A stretch of 64,000 nt of DNA from an uncultured Dehalococcoidia bacterium (GCA_958295525.1 OY282355.1:1551504-1615503); one strand, 5' to 3'. Shown: positions 9,115-17,797, counted from the first letter of the stretch. Notes: generated by a model not told the origin, from the letters alone. Made by a program: numbers and translations.

Positions 9115-11113
9115 ATTTCACCATTCCTTCGACGAGGCCCGGGACGCCGCCTACGGACTCCTCGACTTTGGAGAGCGTGCGCTGAGCGGCCTCGAGATGA
9201 TGCTGTTGGGCGAGGCGGAGGGACGCGCCGTCGAGGAACTTCGTTCGGACGTGCCGGAGCAGAATTTCGTAGATTCGGCCCTTGAACTGGGACGAATGGC
9301 CGGCCTCGGCGAGGAGCCTCTCGGCCATAGCGAGCAACTCTTGCTGAACGCCGTCCGCGATTTTCTCCGCCTCGACGTCGATATGGCTCATCGCAGTGTA
9401 GGGGGCGTCGTGGGACTCGCGCATCATCCAGCCGCCGTCCGTGAGTTCGCGGCTCTCGACGTCGGTGATGGTTTGGCCGGTGATTTCGACGGTCTGCGTC
9501 GGGTAGGCGATTCCTTCCAAGACCTCGCGCCAATTCTTGAGCGGGGCGGCGGACTGCGCCGCGACCGCGATTTCGAATTCGCCCTCCAATTCGCCGGAGG
9601 GCTCCGGGAGGTCAATGACGTTCTCGGGCTGCGTCAACTCCTGGCGGGGCGGCGGCTCCGGCAAGTCCTCCAACTCGTCGAACTCGTCGTCGAGGCCGAC
9701 GTCCGTTCGGATTTTGCCGCCGAAGATGCTCCAGAGCCACTGATGCTCCAGTTTGGGGTGGTCCACCGCGGCGCAGATCTGCTGCTCGTCCGACTTGACG
9801 CTGGAGAGGCGGACGCGGCGGAGGCCGCGCCCGACGACCTGCTGGCCGTAGACTTTGCTGCTGAACTTGCGGAGGAGGAGAATGACGCCGACCTCCGGCA
9901 CGTCCCAGCCCTCGCGGAGCATCAGCACGCTGACGACGGCCTTGTAGGGCTCGCCGGCGCGCCGCGCGCTGCGGATTTGGGTCGCCTTGCGCCGCTCCTC
10001 GTCGGAACTGTCCTCGGTGACGAGGAGGGTTTTGACGCCGAACCGGCGCTCCAGCGTTTTCGCGGCCTTTTCCGCGTCTAGTTTGCAGACGGCGACGACG
10101 AAGAGGATGGGCTGGTAGCGGCCTTTGGCGCGGCGCTCCTGCTCCTCGAGGCGGCGCAAGGCGATGCCCATCTGCTGTTGCATCGGCTTGGCGTCGGTCA
10201 CCCACCGCGTGGCGCTGATGCCAAGACGGTCGACCTCGGCCCAATCGATCTCCTCGACGCCGCGCGTCTCGCCGGTGCGGGCGTCAGTGTAGGTCAACTC
10301 CACGGTGCTGATGTTCGGCTGATAGACGACGGGCGACTTGACGAGCCGGTCGGCGAGCGCGTCGCCGATGAGATACTCGTAGATCATCTTGCTGCCGGGC
10401 GCCTGGTTGTCGGCGCGGTCGGGGGTGGCGGTGGTGTCTATCCGCAGGAGGGTTTTGGGGCGCATCTTTTCCAGCGTCTCGTCCCACTCGGGCGCGGGCG
10501 TGTTGTGCGCCTCGTCGTTGAAAACGACGAATTCGGGGCCGTTCATCAGCGCGGCGAGGTTGGCCTGCCCGCTCGCGTTGGTCGCGTAGAACTGGTGAAT
10601 GTTGCCGAGCACGACGCTCGATCCGAGCAGGTTCGCCCATCCGCGCGGGCGGTCGCTGCCGAGCGTGGAGAGCGCGAAGTCGTCGGCCCTGAACGGCGCA
10701 TCCGGCGGGATGAGGCCGCGGTCGGCGAACACTTTGCCGTCCTGAAAGTCCTCCTCGAGGCGGTCACGGACGATGAGGTTGGGGCAGAGAAGAACGAATT
10801 GCTTGACGTCGTGCGCGAGCCGGAGCCATGCCATCGCCGCCGCGATGATCGCCGTCTTGCCGCCGCCGGTGACGACGTTGAGGAGCAGGCCGTTGGGCTG
10901 CGCGAGCGCATCGCGCTCGATCTCGTAGGCGTAGATGATGCGGAGGAGCGAATCCCACTGATGCGGCCAGAGCGTTCCCTCGCGGGGGCGCGCGTCGTCT
11001 TGCGGGTCGCTCAGATGGCGCAAGTACTCGACCGTCTCCGCCTTCGCGCCCGGGAAGTCGCCCTTGACCCACTGGTCGAACGCCGCCTCGTGCCTGCCGA
11101 ATTCATTGAACAC
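9101..11113 (-). CDS. DEAD/DEAH-family helicase, Type III restriction Res-like subunit
   Basis: This 670-residue superfamily 2 ATPase has Walker A TGGGKT (VVTGGGKTAIIAAAMAWL) near residue 85, Walker B/motif II FNDEAHN, motif III TTATP, and motif VI QQVVGRGLRR in the second RecA-like domain. It matches the ATPase/translocase part of Type III restriction (Res) subunits but is shorter than the usual ~900-1000 residues because the nuclease domain is encoded by the overlapping downstream ORF. The C-terminal ~150 residues are helical and may contact that nuclease or DNA. It starts 3 bp after the methyltransferase stop, so the order is mod, helicase, nuclease. Confidence 0.9.
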   Translation of the reverse strand: MFNEFGRHEAAFDQWVKGDFPGAKAETVEYLRHLSDPQDDARPREGTLWPHQWDSLLRIIYAYEIERDALAQPNGLLLNVVTGGGKTAIIAAAMAWLRLAHDVKQFVLLCPNLIVRDRLEEDFQDGKVFADRGLIPPDAPFRADDFALSTLGSDRPRGWANLLGSSVVLGNIHQFYATNASGQANLAALMNGPEFVVFNDEAHNTPAPEWDETLEKMRPKTLLRIDTTATPDRADNQAPGSKMIYEYLIGDALADRLVKSPVVYQPNISTVELTYTDARTGETRGVEEIDWAEVDRLGISATRWVTDAKPMQQQMGIALRRLEEQERRAKGRYQPILFVVAVCKLDAEKAAKTLERRFGVKTLLVTEDSSDEERRKATQIRSARRAGEPYKAVVSVLMLREGWDVPEVGVILLLRKFSSKVYGQQVVGRGLRRVRLSSVKSDEQQICAAVDHPKLEHQWLWSIFGGKIRTDVGLDDEFDELEDLPEPPPRQELTQPENVIDLPEPSGELEGEFEIAVAAQSAAPLKNWREVLEGIAYPTQTVEITGQTITDVESRELTDGGWMMRESHDAPYTAMSHIDVEAEKIADGVQQELLAMAERLLAEAGHSSQFKGRIYEILLRHVRTKFLDGASLRLAQQHHLEAAQRTLSKVEESVGGVPGLVEGMVKYGDQ

Positions 11114-11116
11114 GGC

Positions 11117-13009
11117 CTACTTCACCTCCACCTCGCCCGCCCAGATCCCCTCGCCGCCGCCGCTGTCCTGCACGCGGCAGGCGACGCGGATCTTGCCCGT
11201 CCGCCCGAACTTGTGCGTCACCTGCTTTTGCGGCTTCTTGTCCTTGTCCCGTTGGAGCGAGTAGCCGGGCGTGGCCGCGAACCGGATCCCGTCGTAGGCG
11301 AAGTCCCACTGGACGTTGACGATCTTGGCGCCCGGGTTGACGACGACGGAGTCGCCCGCGTCCAGCGTGACCGCGCGTCCGCCGAGCGCTTTGTAGCCGA
11401 CGGAGACGATGGGTGGCTTGACGAATGTGAGGAAGTCGCTGTAGTCGGCTTTGTCGGTGGAACTTCCGACGATATGCTCGCGGAAGTCGTCGTCGCCGAT
11501 GCTGAGTTGGCGCAGGCGGACGAAATTGACGTCGATATGCTCGCGCTCGCGCAGTTCGCGGGCGGCCTCCCGCGCGCCGCGGTCGAATCCCCAAGCGAGC
11601 ATCACGCCGTCGCGCAAGTCCGCCTGCTGGTACTCCGTCGTCCGGCGGATAGCGTTGGCGAATGCTTGCACGTCGGCCGCCGACGCTTGCGAGTCGAGCG
11701 CGGCGTCGCCGACCCAGACCGGCAGGCGGTTATGCCAGCCGTGAATCCCGTCGTATTCCGACGACGAACGGGCGCGGTAGGCGCGGAGAACGAATTCGCG
11801 GAATCCGTCGGGCGGCGTCTTGGAGAGGCGGTCGGCCTCGTAGATCCCCCACTGCTCGATGATGAAGTCCGGGTAAGGCTCGGTCTCCATCGCTCGGACG
11901 ACGGCGGCCTGTTTCAGCCGCTCCGAGGTCACCGCTATGGCGACGCGGGACTGATCGCAGGCGATGAACCGTCTGCCGAGCCGCTGCGCGACGGCGGCGG
12001 TCGTGCCCCCGCCGATGAAGAAATCGGCGACGACGTCGCCCGCATTGGACGACGCTTTTATGATGCGCTCCAACAGCGCCTCGGGCTTCTGCGTGGGGTA
12101 GCCGATACGCTCTTTGTTATGAGGCCCTCCAAGTATCTTGATATCCTCCCACCATGAACCAAGAGGAGCCCCTTGGTCATTAAAATATGACTCACGCATC
12201 CCAGAAGGTATCTTACCTTCCTTGACTGCTGCCCTGTATTTCTCTTCGTCAAAGATTGTCACCATCATCCGTGAGTTATTTGCATTATACCCGCGCCGCA
12301 TTGCACTCTCATAGGTTCGACGCGACCCTTCCGTCAATTCACCCCGAAGAACATGGAATGTGTACGTGCTCGACTTGGAATAGAAAAATAGCGTGTCGTG
12401 CTTCGCTTGCCATTTCCTGGATCCGGAAGGCATCCCTCTGTAGCACCAGGCAATCTCATTCCTGAAATTGTCCGCTCCAAAGATTTTGTCCATTTCGACT
12501 TTGATGTAGTGGCTGGCGTGCCAGTCGCAGTGGACGTAAATGGAGCCGGTGGGCTTGAGGAGGCGTTTCATTTCGTAGAGGCGGGCGTTGAGATAGATGA
12601 GGTAGCCGTCCATCCCGCCCTCCCAAGTGTCGGGGAAGGAACGCCGCTCGTTGTTGTCGCCCCAGATGATGTTGTAGTCCCTGCCGGAGAAGAAAGGCGG
12701 GTCGATGTAGATGAGGTCGAGGGAGCGGGAGGGGAGTTGACGCATCACGTGGAGGCAATCGCCCCAGATGAGGCGGTTGGGCTCGAGGTCGGGGGCGCCG
12801 AGTTCCACGCGCTCGATGATTTGGGTGGGGAGGTCTATGCGCGGGTAGTGTTTGCGGAAGCCCCGGTAGCGGTCCCAGCCTTTGGGCTCGTCGTCGACGG
12901 GGATGGAGCCGAATCTTGCCGGGGCGCGCCAGTACTCCTCTTGCTGGGGGAGGGGCTCGGCGGCGGGGGCGTCGTCCTGGGGGATGGGTTCGTCGTCGGG
13001 GGCGGTCAT
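11117..13009 (-). CDS. Site-specific DNA methyltransferase, Type III Mod-like (beta class)
   Basis: This 630-residue amino-methyltransferase has motif IV (YIDPPFFSG) ahead of the AdoMet motif I (DFFIGGGTTAAVAQRLG), the beta-class order used by Type III Mod subunits. The central segment between them (about residues 175-300) would hold the target recognition domain; the corresponding DNA (about 12110-12480) is visibly richer in A and T than the flanks. A long C-terminal domain (after residue 400) has beta-rich character. ATG 13009 was chosen as the first Met of sensible protein; an ATG six codons upstream is possible and neither has a clear ribosome site. It heads the operon with the helicase and nuclease genes. 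Confidence 0.9.
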   Translation of the reverse strand: MTAPDDEPIPQDDAPAAEPLPQQEEYWRAPARFGSIPVDDEPKGWDRYRGFRKHYPRIDLPTQIIERVELGAPDLEPNRLIWGDCLHVMRQLPSRSLDLIYIDPPFFSGRDYNIIWGDNNERRSFPDTWEGGMDGYLIYLNARLYEMKRLLKPTGSIYVHCDWHASHYIKVEMDKIFGADNFRNEIAWCYRGMPSGSRKWQAKHDTLFFYSKSSTYTFHVLRGELTEGSRRTYESAMRRGYNANNSRMMVTIFDEEKYRAAVKEGKIPSGMRESYFNDQGAPLGSWWEDIKILGGPHNKERIGYPTQKPEALLERIIKASSNAGDVVADFFIGGGTTAAVAQRLGRRFIACDQSRVAIAVTSERLKQAAVVRAMETEPYPDFIIEQWGIYEADRLSKTPPDGFREFVLRAYRARSSSEYDGIHGWHNRLPVWVGDAALDSQASAADVQAFANAIRRTTEYQQADLRDGVMLAWGFDRGAREAARELREREHIDVNFVRLRQLSIGDDDFREHIVGSSTDKADYSDFLTFVKPPIVSVGYKALGGRAVTLDAGDSVVVNPGAKIVNVQWDFAYDGIRFAATPGYSLQRDKDKKPQKQVTHKFGRTGKIRVACRVQDSGGGEGIWAGEVEVK

Positions 13010-13056
13010 AGCGCGGGAGGGTAGCATAGGGCGGGGTTGGGGGGCAAGGGGGCGAG

Positions 13057-13377
13057 GATTCCCGCTTTCGCGGGAATGACGGCAAGGGGGCGGGAATGAC
13101 GATTGGGGCGGGAATGACGTGGCGCGTGGGGCGCTTTGGAGACGAGGCGCTACGCGCATCGTCCGTGGGCGAGGATTCGCGGCGGCGCGGGAATGATGAT
13201 GGAGGCAGGGGGCGAGATTCCCGCCTGCGCGGGAATGACGGCAGGGGGCGGGAATGGCGGCAAGGGGGGGGGGAGATTCCCGCCTACGCGGGAATGACGT
13301 GGCAAGGGGGAATGACGGCAAGGGCCCAGTAGGTTCCCGCCTACGCGGGAATGACGGCAAGGGGCGGGAATGACGGA
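13057..13377. repeat. Repeat cluster 2 between R-M operon and cupin gene
   Basis: The ~450-bp gap holds complete dRS3-like palindromes near 13057-13081, 13215-13240, 13274-13299 and 13332-13356. Several right half-copies (GCGGGAATGACG) lie between them. One copy of the second palindrome type (GAGACGAGGCGC-TAC-GCGCATCGTC, about 13139-13163) is also present. Variation is concentrated in the palindrome loop (CTTTCG, CTGCG, CTACG). G-rich spacer runs separate the units, including a run of ten G near 13264-13273. No gene is visible. Confidence 0.88.
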
Positions 13378-13463
13378 CAGGGGGGGCGCGGGCGTTGCTC
13401 TTGACGAATGCGCCGCGAGTTGCGAAAGTCTACCTGCGCGATTTCCGCGCCTCAGGAGGAATC

Positions 13464-14639
13464 ATGGCGCAGCAGACTGACGTGGTACGGCTGGAGAAGA
13501 CCATCACGATAGACACGGACGCCCGCGCGCGCCTGCTGCCCTACGATCAGTGGGTGGAGTCGCTCGGCTTGCCGGTGCACAAGGGCTACTACGTGGAGGA
13601 TGTCCGCAAGTTGGAGGTCGCGCCGTGGCCGGAGATGGGGTGCGACGCGGCGTTCATCCAACTCGCGGGAATGGAAGGCGTGGCGGACGCGCGGGTCACG
13701 GAGATTCCGCCTGGCGGGACGACCAACCCCGTTCGCTTCGCCCTGGACGAGGTCGTGTTCGTCGCCGACGGACAGGGGCTGGCGACGGTTTGGGCGGAGG
13801 GGGTGGCGCGCAAGACGTTCGAGTTCGGTCCGCGCAGTCTTTTCGTGATTCCGCGGGGAGCGGTGCGGCAGTTCGCCAACGCGCGCGGCGACCGTCCGGT
13901 GCGGCTGGTCGCCAACACGCACTTGCCGGTCGGGATGTCGCTCATTCCCGATCCGACGTATTTCTTCAACAATCCCTATGAGGATCCGGGGTTGCTGGAG
14001 AGCGCGGAGGACGAACTCTACTCGGTCGCCAAGCGGTCGCCGGGCGGGCGGGGGGCGAGTTGGTTCGGCAACTTCTTCACCGACCTCGCCGCGTGGAGCG
14101 GGCTGGTTCCGCACCGGCAGCGGGGCGGCGGCGGGCACGTCGTGGACATTCAGTTTCCGCATTCCGAGATGGGGGGGCATATGTCGGTGTTTCCGCCGGG
14201 GACGTATAAGAAGGCGCACCGGCACGGCCCCGGGGTCGTCATCATCATTCCGGCGGGAGAGGGCTACTCCATTATGTGGCCGGAGGGCGAGGAGAAGGTC
14301 ATCGTGCCGTGGCACGAGTCCAGCATGTTCGTGCCGCCCAATCGGTGGTTCCATCAGCATTTCAACGTGAGCGTGGAGCCTGCGCGCTACCTTGCGCTTT
14401 CGCCGATGAAGCAGGTGCGCGGGCTTGGCGACCAGCAGTCGAGCCGGTTGCTCGATCAGGTGGAGTACCCGGACGAGGAGTCGTGGATCCGGGAGATGTT
14501 CGAGGAGGAATTGGGCAAGCGGGGGCTGGAGTCGCTGATGCCTGAGGGCGCCTACCTGGACGCGCATTTCAAGTGGGAGTACGACGCGTCGGAGGAGCAG
14601 GGCGCGGTGCTCGACGCGACGGCGGGCCGGGGGCTGTAG
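13464..14639 (+). CDS. Bicupin-type protein, function unknown
   Basis: This 391-residue soluble protein has two cupin-like barrels: an N-terminal one around residues 55-165 (ARVTEIPPGGTTNPVRFALD and VIPRGAVRQFAN) and a C-terminal one around 235-330. The second carries HMSVFPPGTYKKAHRHGPG with likely metal-binding His residues, then PPNRWFHQHFNV. Cupins bind a divalent metal in enzymes acting on aromatic or small polar substrates, including ring-cleaving dioxygenases; the first barrel lacks the His set. ATG 13464 is set by AGGAGG at 13454-13459; the frame upstream is repeat DNA. It is flanked by repeat clusters on both sides and has no operon partners. The substrate is not recognisable. Confidence 0.85.
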   Translation: MAQQTDVVRLEKTITIDTDARARLLPYDQWVESLGLPVHKGYYVEDVRKLEVAPWPEMGCDAAFIQLAGMEGVADARVTEIPPGGTTNPVRFALDEVVFVADGQGLATVWAEGVARKTFEFGPRSLFVIPRGAVRQFANARGDRPVRLVANTHLPVGMSLIPDPTYFFNNPYEDPGLLESAEDELYSVAKRSPGGRGASWFGNFFTDLAAWSGLVPHRQRGGGGHVVDIQFPHSEMGGHMSVFPPGTYKKAHRHGPGVVIIIPAGEGYSIMWPEGEEKVIVPWHESSMFVPPNRWFHQHFNVSVEPARYLALSPMKQVRGLGDQQSSRLLDQVEYPDEESWIREMFEEELGKRGLESLMPEGAYLDAHFKWEYDASEEQGAVLDATAGRGL

Positions 14640-14654
14640 GCGCGAGGGGCGCTT

Positions 14655-14923
14655 TGGAGACGGGGCGCGTTGCGCCCCGTCCGGCGCTGGGGCGCCTCTG
14701 GATTCCCGCCTGCGCGGGAATGACGGCCCAGTAGGTTCCCGCTTTCGCGGGAATGACGTGGCTCGTAGGGTAATGTGGAGACGATGCGCTACGCGCCTCG
14801 TCCGGCGGCGCTGCGCGCCGACTGGATTCCCGCCTGCGCGGGAATGACGGCGGGGGCGAGATTCCCGCCTACGCGGGAATGACGGGGCAGTAGGGCGAGA
14901 TTCCCGCCTACGCGGGAATGACG
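14655..14923. repeat. Repeat cluster 3 between cupin and DUF6941-like genes
   Basis: The 300-bp gap between the two convergent genes is almost entirely repeat. dRS3-like palindromes lie near 14701-14725, 14734-14758, 14825-14849, 14860-14884 and 14899-14923. The second palindrome type occurs at 14656-14681 (GAGACGGGGCGCG/TTGCGCCCCGTC variant) and 14778-14803 (GAGACGATGCGC-TAC-GCGCCTCGTC). The two types alternate, as in clusters 1 and 2. Confidence 0.88.
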
Positions 14924-14940
14924 GGACAGGAGGGCGCCCT

Positions 14941-15378
14941 CTAAGGGGAGTCCACGGCGTAGAAGGCCACGGATTTCGGGGCCGCTCCTCGCGCGTTCAT
15001 CACCACGCGGTAGACGCCCGCGGTCAACTTCGGCATTGCGACGCGGGCGGTGATGGGCGAGCGGAACAACTGGCCCGGGCGCGCGGTGGGAGGGCGCCCC
15101 ACGGTGAAGGAGCCGGTCAACAGCGGGGCGACGGTCGCGCCGTCCTCGCTTTCGATGGCGATGGAGAACTCCTGCTCTTGGTTCGCAAGGTTCCACGGGG
15201 TGAGGATGGAGGCGGCGATGGCGAACTCGACAGGGCGGTTCGGGGCGAGCAGCCAGCGGTCCCAGCCGCCCCCCTGGACGTAGAGTTTTCCGTTGATCGT
15301 CTCCGCCCAGTCCGCGAGCATGAGCGCGTCTATCTCCAACTGCTCAACGCCGAGGTTGGCCTCGAGGCCGGTTGACAT
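14941..15378 (-). CDS. Conserved hypothetical protein, DUF6941-like
   Basis: This 145-residue protein is predicted to be soluble and beta-rich. The stretch LMLADWAETINGKLYVQGGG is reminiscent of a conserved family that I recall as DUF6941, in which a sandwich domain is built around such a start; no activity is known for it. ATG 15378 is supported by GGAGGT (positions 15384-15389 on the complementary strand) 5 nt upstream. The frame is open further upstream through repeat cluster 4, but that sequence is repeat-encoded and not protein. It stands alone between two repeat clusters. Confidence 0.7.
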   Translation of the reverse strand: MSTGLEANLGVEQLEIDALMLADWAETINGKLYVQGGGWDRWLLAPNRPVEFAIAASILTPWNLANQEQEFSIAIESEDGATVAPLLTGSFTVGRPPTARPGQLFRSPITARVAMPKLTAGVYRVVMNARGAAPKSVAFYAVDSP

Positions 15379-15466
15379 AGGTGACCTCCGTCTCCGATGT
15401 AGGATATTGTAGACGGCGGGACGACGATGAGGGGGGGCGCGTCGCCCGACGCTTGCGCGCCGACTG

Positions 15467-15637
15467 GATTCCCGCCTGCGCGGGAATGACGGACAAGGGG
15501 GGCGCGAGATTCCCGCCTGCGCGGGAATGACGGGGCACGGGGCGCTTGCGCGCCGACTGGATTCCCGCCTGCGCGGGAATGACGGGGCACGGGGCGCTTG
15601 CGCGCCGACTGGATTCCCGCCTATGCGGGAATGACGG
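15467..15637. repeat. Repeat cluster 4 with a 52-bp tandem unit
   Basis: Four dRS3-like palindromes (about 15467-15491, 15508-15532, 15560-15584, 15612-15636) fill the region between the DUF6941-like and MFS genes. The last two belong to a near-exact 52-bp direct repeat (15532-15583 and 15584-15635), each unit consisting of GGGGCACGGGGCGCTTGCGC, CGCCGACTGG and the palindrome. One base in the second palindrome loop differs (CTGCG versus CTATG). Confidence 0.88.
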
Positions 15638-15654
15638 GACAAGGGGGCAGGGGG

Positions 15655-16887
15655 CTAGCCGCTCTCCAGACGGGCGCGGCGCAGCGACGTTCCGCGCAGC
15701 GCCGTCGCGGCGACGGCGGCGAGGAGGGCGGCGGCGAATCCGGCGACGGCCAGCGGCGCGCCTACCCATTCCGCCGCGCCGTTCATCATCGCGCCGCCCA
15801 CGGGCAGCAGCGCCCAGTGCACGCCGTAGAGCGCCATCACGCGCCCCCGCAGGCCGTCGTCCACCAGCGTCTGCAGAATCACTTGCCCCGTCGTGATTTG
15901 CGCCGCGCCCGCCGCGCCGACGAAGAACAGCAGCGCCAGCGCTCCGGCGAACCACGGCGTGAGCGCGAACGCGAGTATGCCCGCGGCGAACGATCCAGCC
16001 GCGCCGAGCAGCACGCGCCCCGCTCCGCGTCGCCGCAGGTGGCGCGAGTAGACGTACAACCCCGCGACCGCCCCGACGCCGAGCGTCGAGTACATTAGCC
16101 CAAGCCCGCGCGAATCCACGCGCAAAACCTCCGCTTGGAACACGGGCAGCGTGAGCATATAGCCTTGCCCGAACGCGGAGCCCGCCATCGCCAGCAGCAC
16201 GAGCGGGCGGAACACCGGATGCGCCCACACGTAGGCCGCGCCCGCTTTCAGATCGCCCAGCATCGTCCCCCGGCTCCGCGCCGCCTCGCGCGGGCGCACG
16301 AGCCGCATCATCGCGATCATCGCCGCCCCTCCCGACGCCGCCAAGAAGAAACTCAGGCCGGCGCCGGACGCGGCGATGACGAATCCCGCCACGGACGGCG
16401 CGACGATCCGCGTCCCCGACCACGCCACGGACGTCAGCGGCGCCGCCAGCGGAATGAGCGACTTGTCCGGCAGCAGACGCGGGAAGAGCGACGCGCGGCT
16501 CGGCTCGTCGAATGATTGCGCGACGCCCAGCAGCAGCGCCGCGACCGCGAGATTCCACGTCTCCGCCCGGCCGGTCAGCGTCAGCAGCGCGAGCGCCGTG
16601 AGCGCGGCGACCGACGCGGTTTGCGCTCCGATGATGAGCGCGCGCGGATCGAAGCGGTCGGCCAGCACGCCGCCCGCGAGGTTCACGACGATGCGCGGCG
16701 CCGCGCTCACGAGGTTGATGAAGCCCAGCGCGAGCGGCGACCCGGTGAGGTGAAACGCTAGCCATCCCAGCGTGACGATGGCCATCTGCTGGCCCGTCAC
16801 CTGCGCGACGAGCCCTATCCAGAAGAGGCGGAAATCGCGGTAGCGCAGCGCGGAGAAGAACTCGGCGAGGCCGGACGCCGGCCTCAT
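15655..16887 (-). CDS. Major facilitator superfamily exporter (EntS/MFS_3-like)
   Basis: This 410-residue protein has about twelve hydrophobic helices. The conserved loop after helix 2 (GGVLADRFDPRALIIG) is the MFS motif A form DRFxxR, and the repeat-related loop after helix 8 (RHLRRRGAGRVLL) matches. The pattern resembles the enterobactin-exporter type MFS_3 group. The start codon overlaps the stop of the dienelactone-hydrolase gene (ATGA at 16884-16887), so translation is coupled. The substrate is unknown; export of an organic acid or drug related to the hydrolase is only a guess. Confidence 0.88.
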   Translation of the reverse strand: MRPASGLAEFFSALRYRDFRLFWIGLVAQVTGQQMAIVTLGWLAFHLTGSPLALGFINLVSAAPRIVVNLAGGVLADRFDPRALIIGAQTASVAALTALALLTLTGRAETWNLAVAALLLGVAQSFDEPSRASLFPRLLPDKSLIPLAAPLTSVAWSGTRIVAPSVAGFVIAASGAGLSFFLAASGGAAMIAMMRLVRPREAARSRGTMLGDLKAGAAYVWAHPVFRPLVLLAMAGSAFGQGYMLTLPVFQAEVLRVDSRGLGLMYSTLGVGAVAGLYVYSRHLRRRGAGRVLLGAAGSFAAGILAFALTPWFAGALALLFFVGAAGAAQITTGQVILQTLVDDGLRGRVMALYGVHWALLPVGGAMMNGAAEWVGAPLAVAGFAAALLAAVAATALRGTSLRRARLESG

Positions 16888-17627
16888 TCGGCGCCCGCCG
16901 CATCCTCCGCGTCCGTCCGGCGCGCCTGCAAGCGCTCGTGAAAGAAGGCGGACGTCCGCTCCAGCGACTGCGCGGCGGCCTCCGCGCGCCGGGGCGAAGC
17001 GTCCTGATTCGGATTGAGGAACGAGTGCCCCACGCCCTCGTACAGGAACAACTCGTATTCCTTCCCATAGCCGTCGAGGGCGGAGCGGAACGCCTCGACT
17101 TCCGAAAGCGGCGTCGTGTGGTCGGCGGTTCCGTAGTGGCACTGCATCGGGGCGCGGATGCGCTCCAACTCCGCCTCGTCGGGGAAGAGGCTGTGGTAGT
17201 AGACCACGCCCGCCCCGAAGGCGTCCGAGCGCGCCAGCGCGAGCAGCGCGAGCCCTCCGCCCAGGCAAAAGCCGACCACGCCCACCGGCGCGCCGTCGTC
17301 CGTCGTCCACGGCAGCGCGCGCAGGAAGTCCGCCCCCGCCGCGATGTTCTCCACCGCGCGGCCGACGTCCAGCGCGTTCTTGTAGAAGAGTTGCTGCGTC
17401 CGTCCCTGCGGCAAAACGCCGTCGAACAGGTCGGGCGAGACCGCCGCGAATCCCGCCCGGGCGAATGTCCGCGTCATCTCCCGTTGGAACTGGTTGAGGC
17501 CGCCCATGCCGGATATGACGACGAGCCCCGGGCGCGGAACGCCGTCCGCCGGGCGCGCCGTGTAAGCGTCAACGAACCCCGACGGCGCGTCGTAGCCCGC
17601 ATGCAGCGAAAGAACGCGATGCTCCAT
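16884..17627 (-). CDS. Dienelactone hydrolase family alpha/beta hydrolase
   Basis: This 247-residue enzyme has the alpha/beta-hydrolase fold of carboxymethylenebutenolidase. The nucleophile is Cys in GFCLGGGLALL, as typical for dienelactone hydrolases, with Asp in HYGTADHTTP and His in GVGHSFLNP completing the triad. Such enzymes hydrolyse dienelactone in chlorocatechol degradation, but many homologues act on other esters. ATG 17627 is preceded by a purine-rich GGGGGAGGG at suitable distance; an in-frame ATG seven codons upstream is less likely. It is the first gene of a two-gene unit with the MFS exporter, linked by ATGA overlap. Confidence 0.9.
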   Translation of the reverse strand: MEHRVLSLHAGYDAPSGFVDAYTARPADGVPRPGLVVISGMGGLNQFQREMTRTFARAGFAAVSPDLFDGVLPQGRTQQLFYKNALDVGRAVENIAAGADFLRALPWTTDDGAPVGVVGFCLGGGLALLALARSDAFGAGVVYYHSLFPDEAELERIRAPMQCHYGTADHTTPLSEVEAFRSALDGYGKEYELFLYEGVGHSFLNPNQDASPRRAEAAAQSLERTSAFFHERLQARRTDAEDAAGAE

Positions 17628-17686
17628 AATGCCCTCCCCCTGCCGCAATCATAGGGCGCGCCGCCGATTGCGGCAACCCGTTGGCG

Positions 17687-17797
17687 TCACGGCGCGGGCG
17701 GGGGAGGGGGGAGGGGGAGGGGGTTGCCGACCGCCACGCTAATGAGGTGCAGGCGCAGTTCGCTTTGGCCGGAGGGAGTCATTGAGTTGATGGTCAC
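17687..17797 (-). CDS. Possible 36-residue small ORF coupled to the pentapeptide/FRG gene
   Basis: A GTG start overlaps the stop of the pentapeptide/FRG gene as GTGA (17794-17797), the same arrangement seen at rbfA/truB in this window. The frame encodes 36 residues (begins MTINSMTPSGQSELRLHLIS) and ends in a proline-rich stretch before TGA at 17687-17689. The first two thirds have protein-like composition; the Pro tail comes from a G-rich purine tract. It could be a small partner, or a decayed remnant of a longer gene. I do not recognise it. Confidence 0.25.
   Translation of the reverse strand: MTINSMTPSGQSELRLHLISVAVGNPLPLPPPPPAP

Noticed and set aside
10178-12157. Long plus-strand frame opposite the helicase and methyltransferase genes
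   Set aside because: The minus-strand proteins have clear catalytic motifs over the same bases; the plus-strand product has composition typical of an antisense frame.
5203-15637. Regularly repeated palindromes considered as a CRISPR array
   Set aside because: Repeat spacing is irregular, spacers are themselves repeat-like or G-rich, and no cas genes are present; they are dispersed elements in many intergenic gaps.
14941-15642. Longer version of the DUF6941-like protein starting in repeat cluster 4
   Set aside because: The extra N-terminus is encoded by the palindromic repeats, and a ribosome site supports the shorter ATG at 15378.
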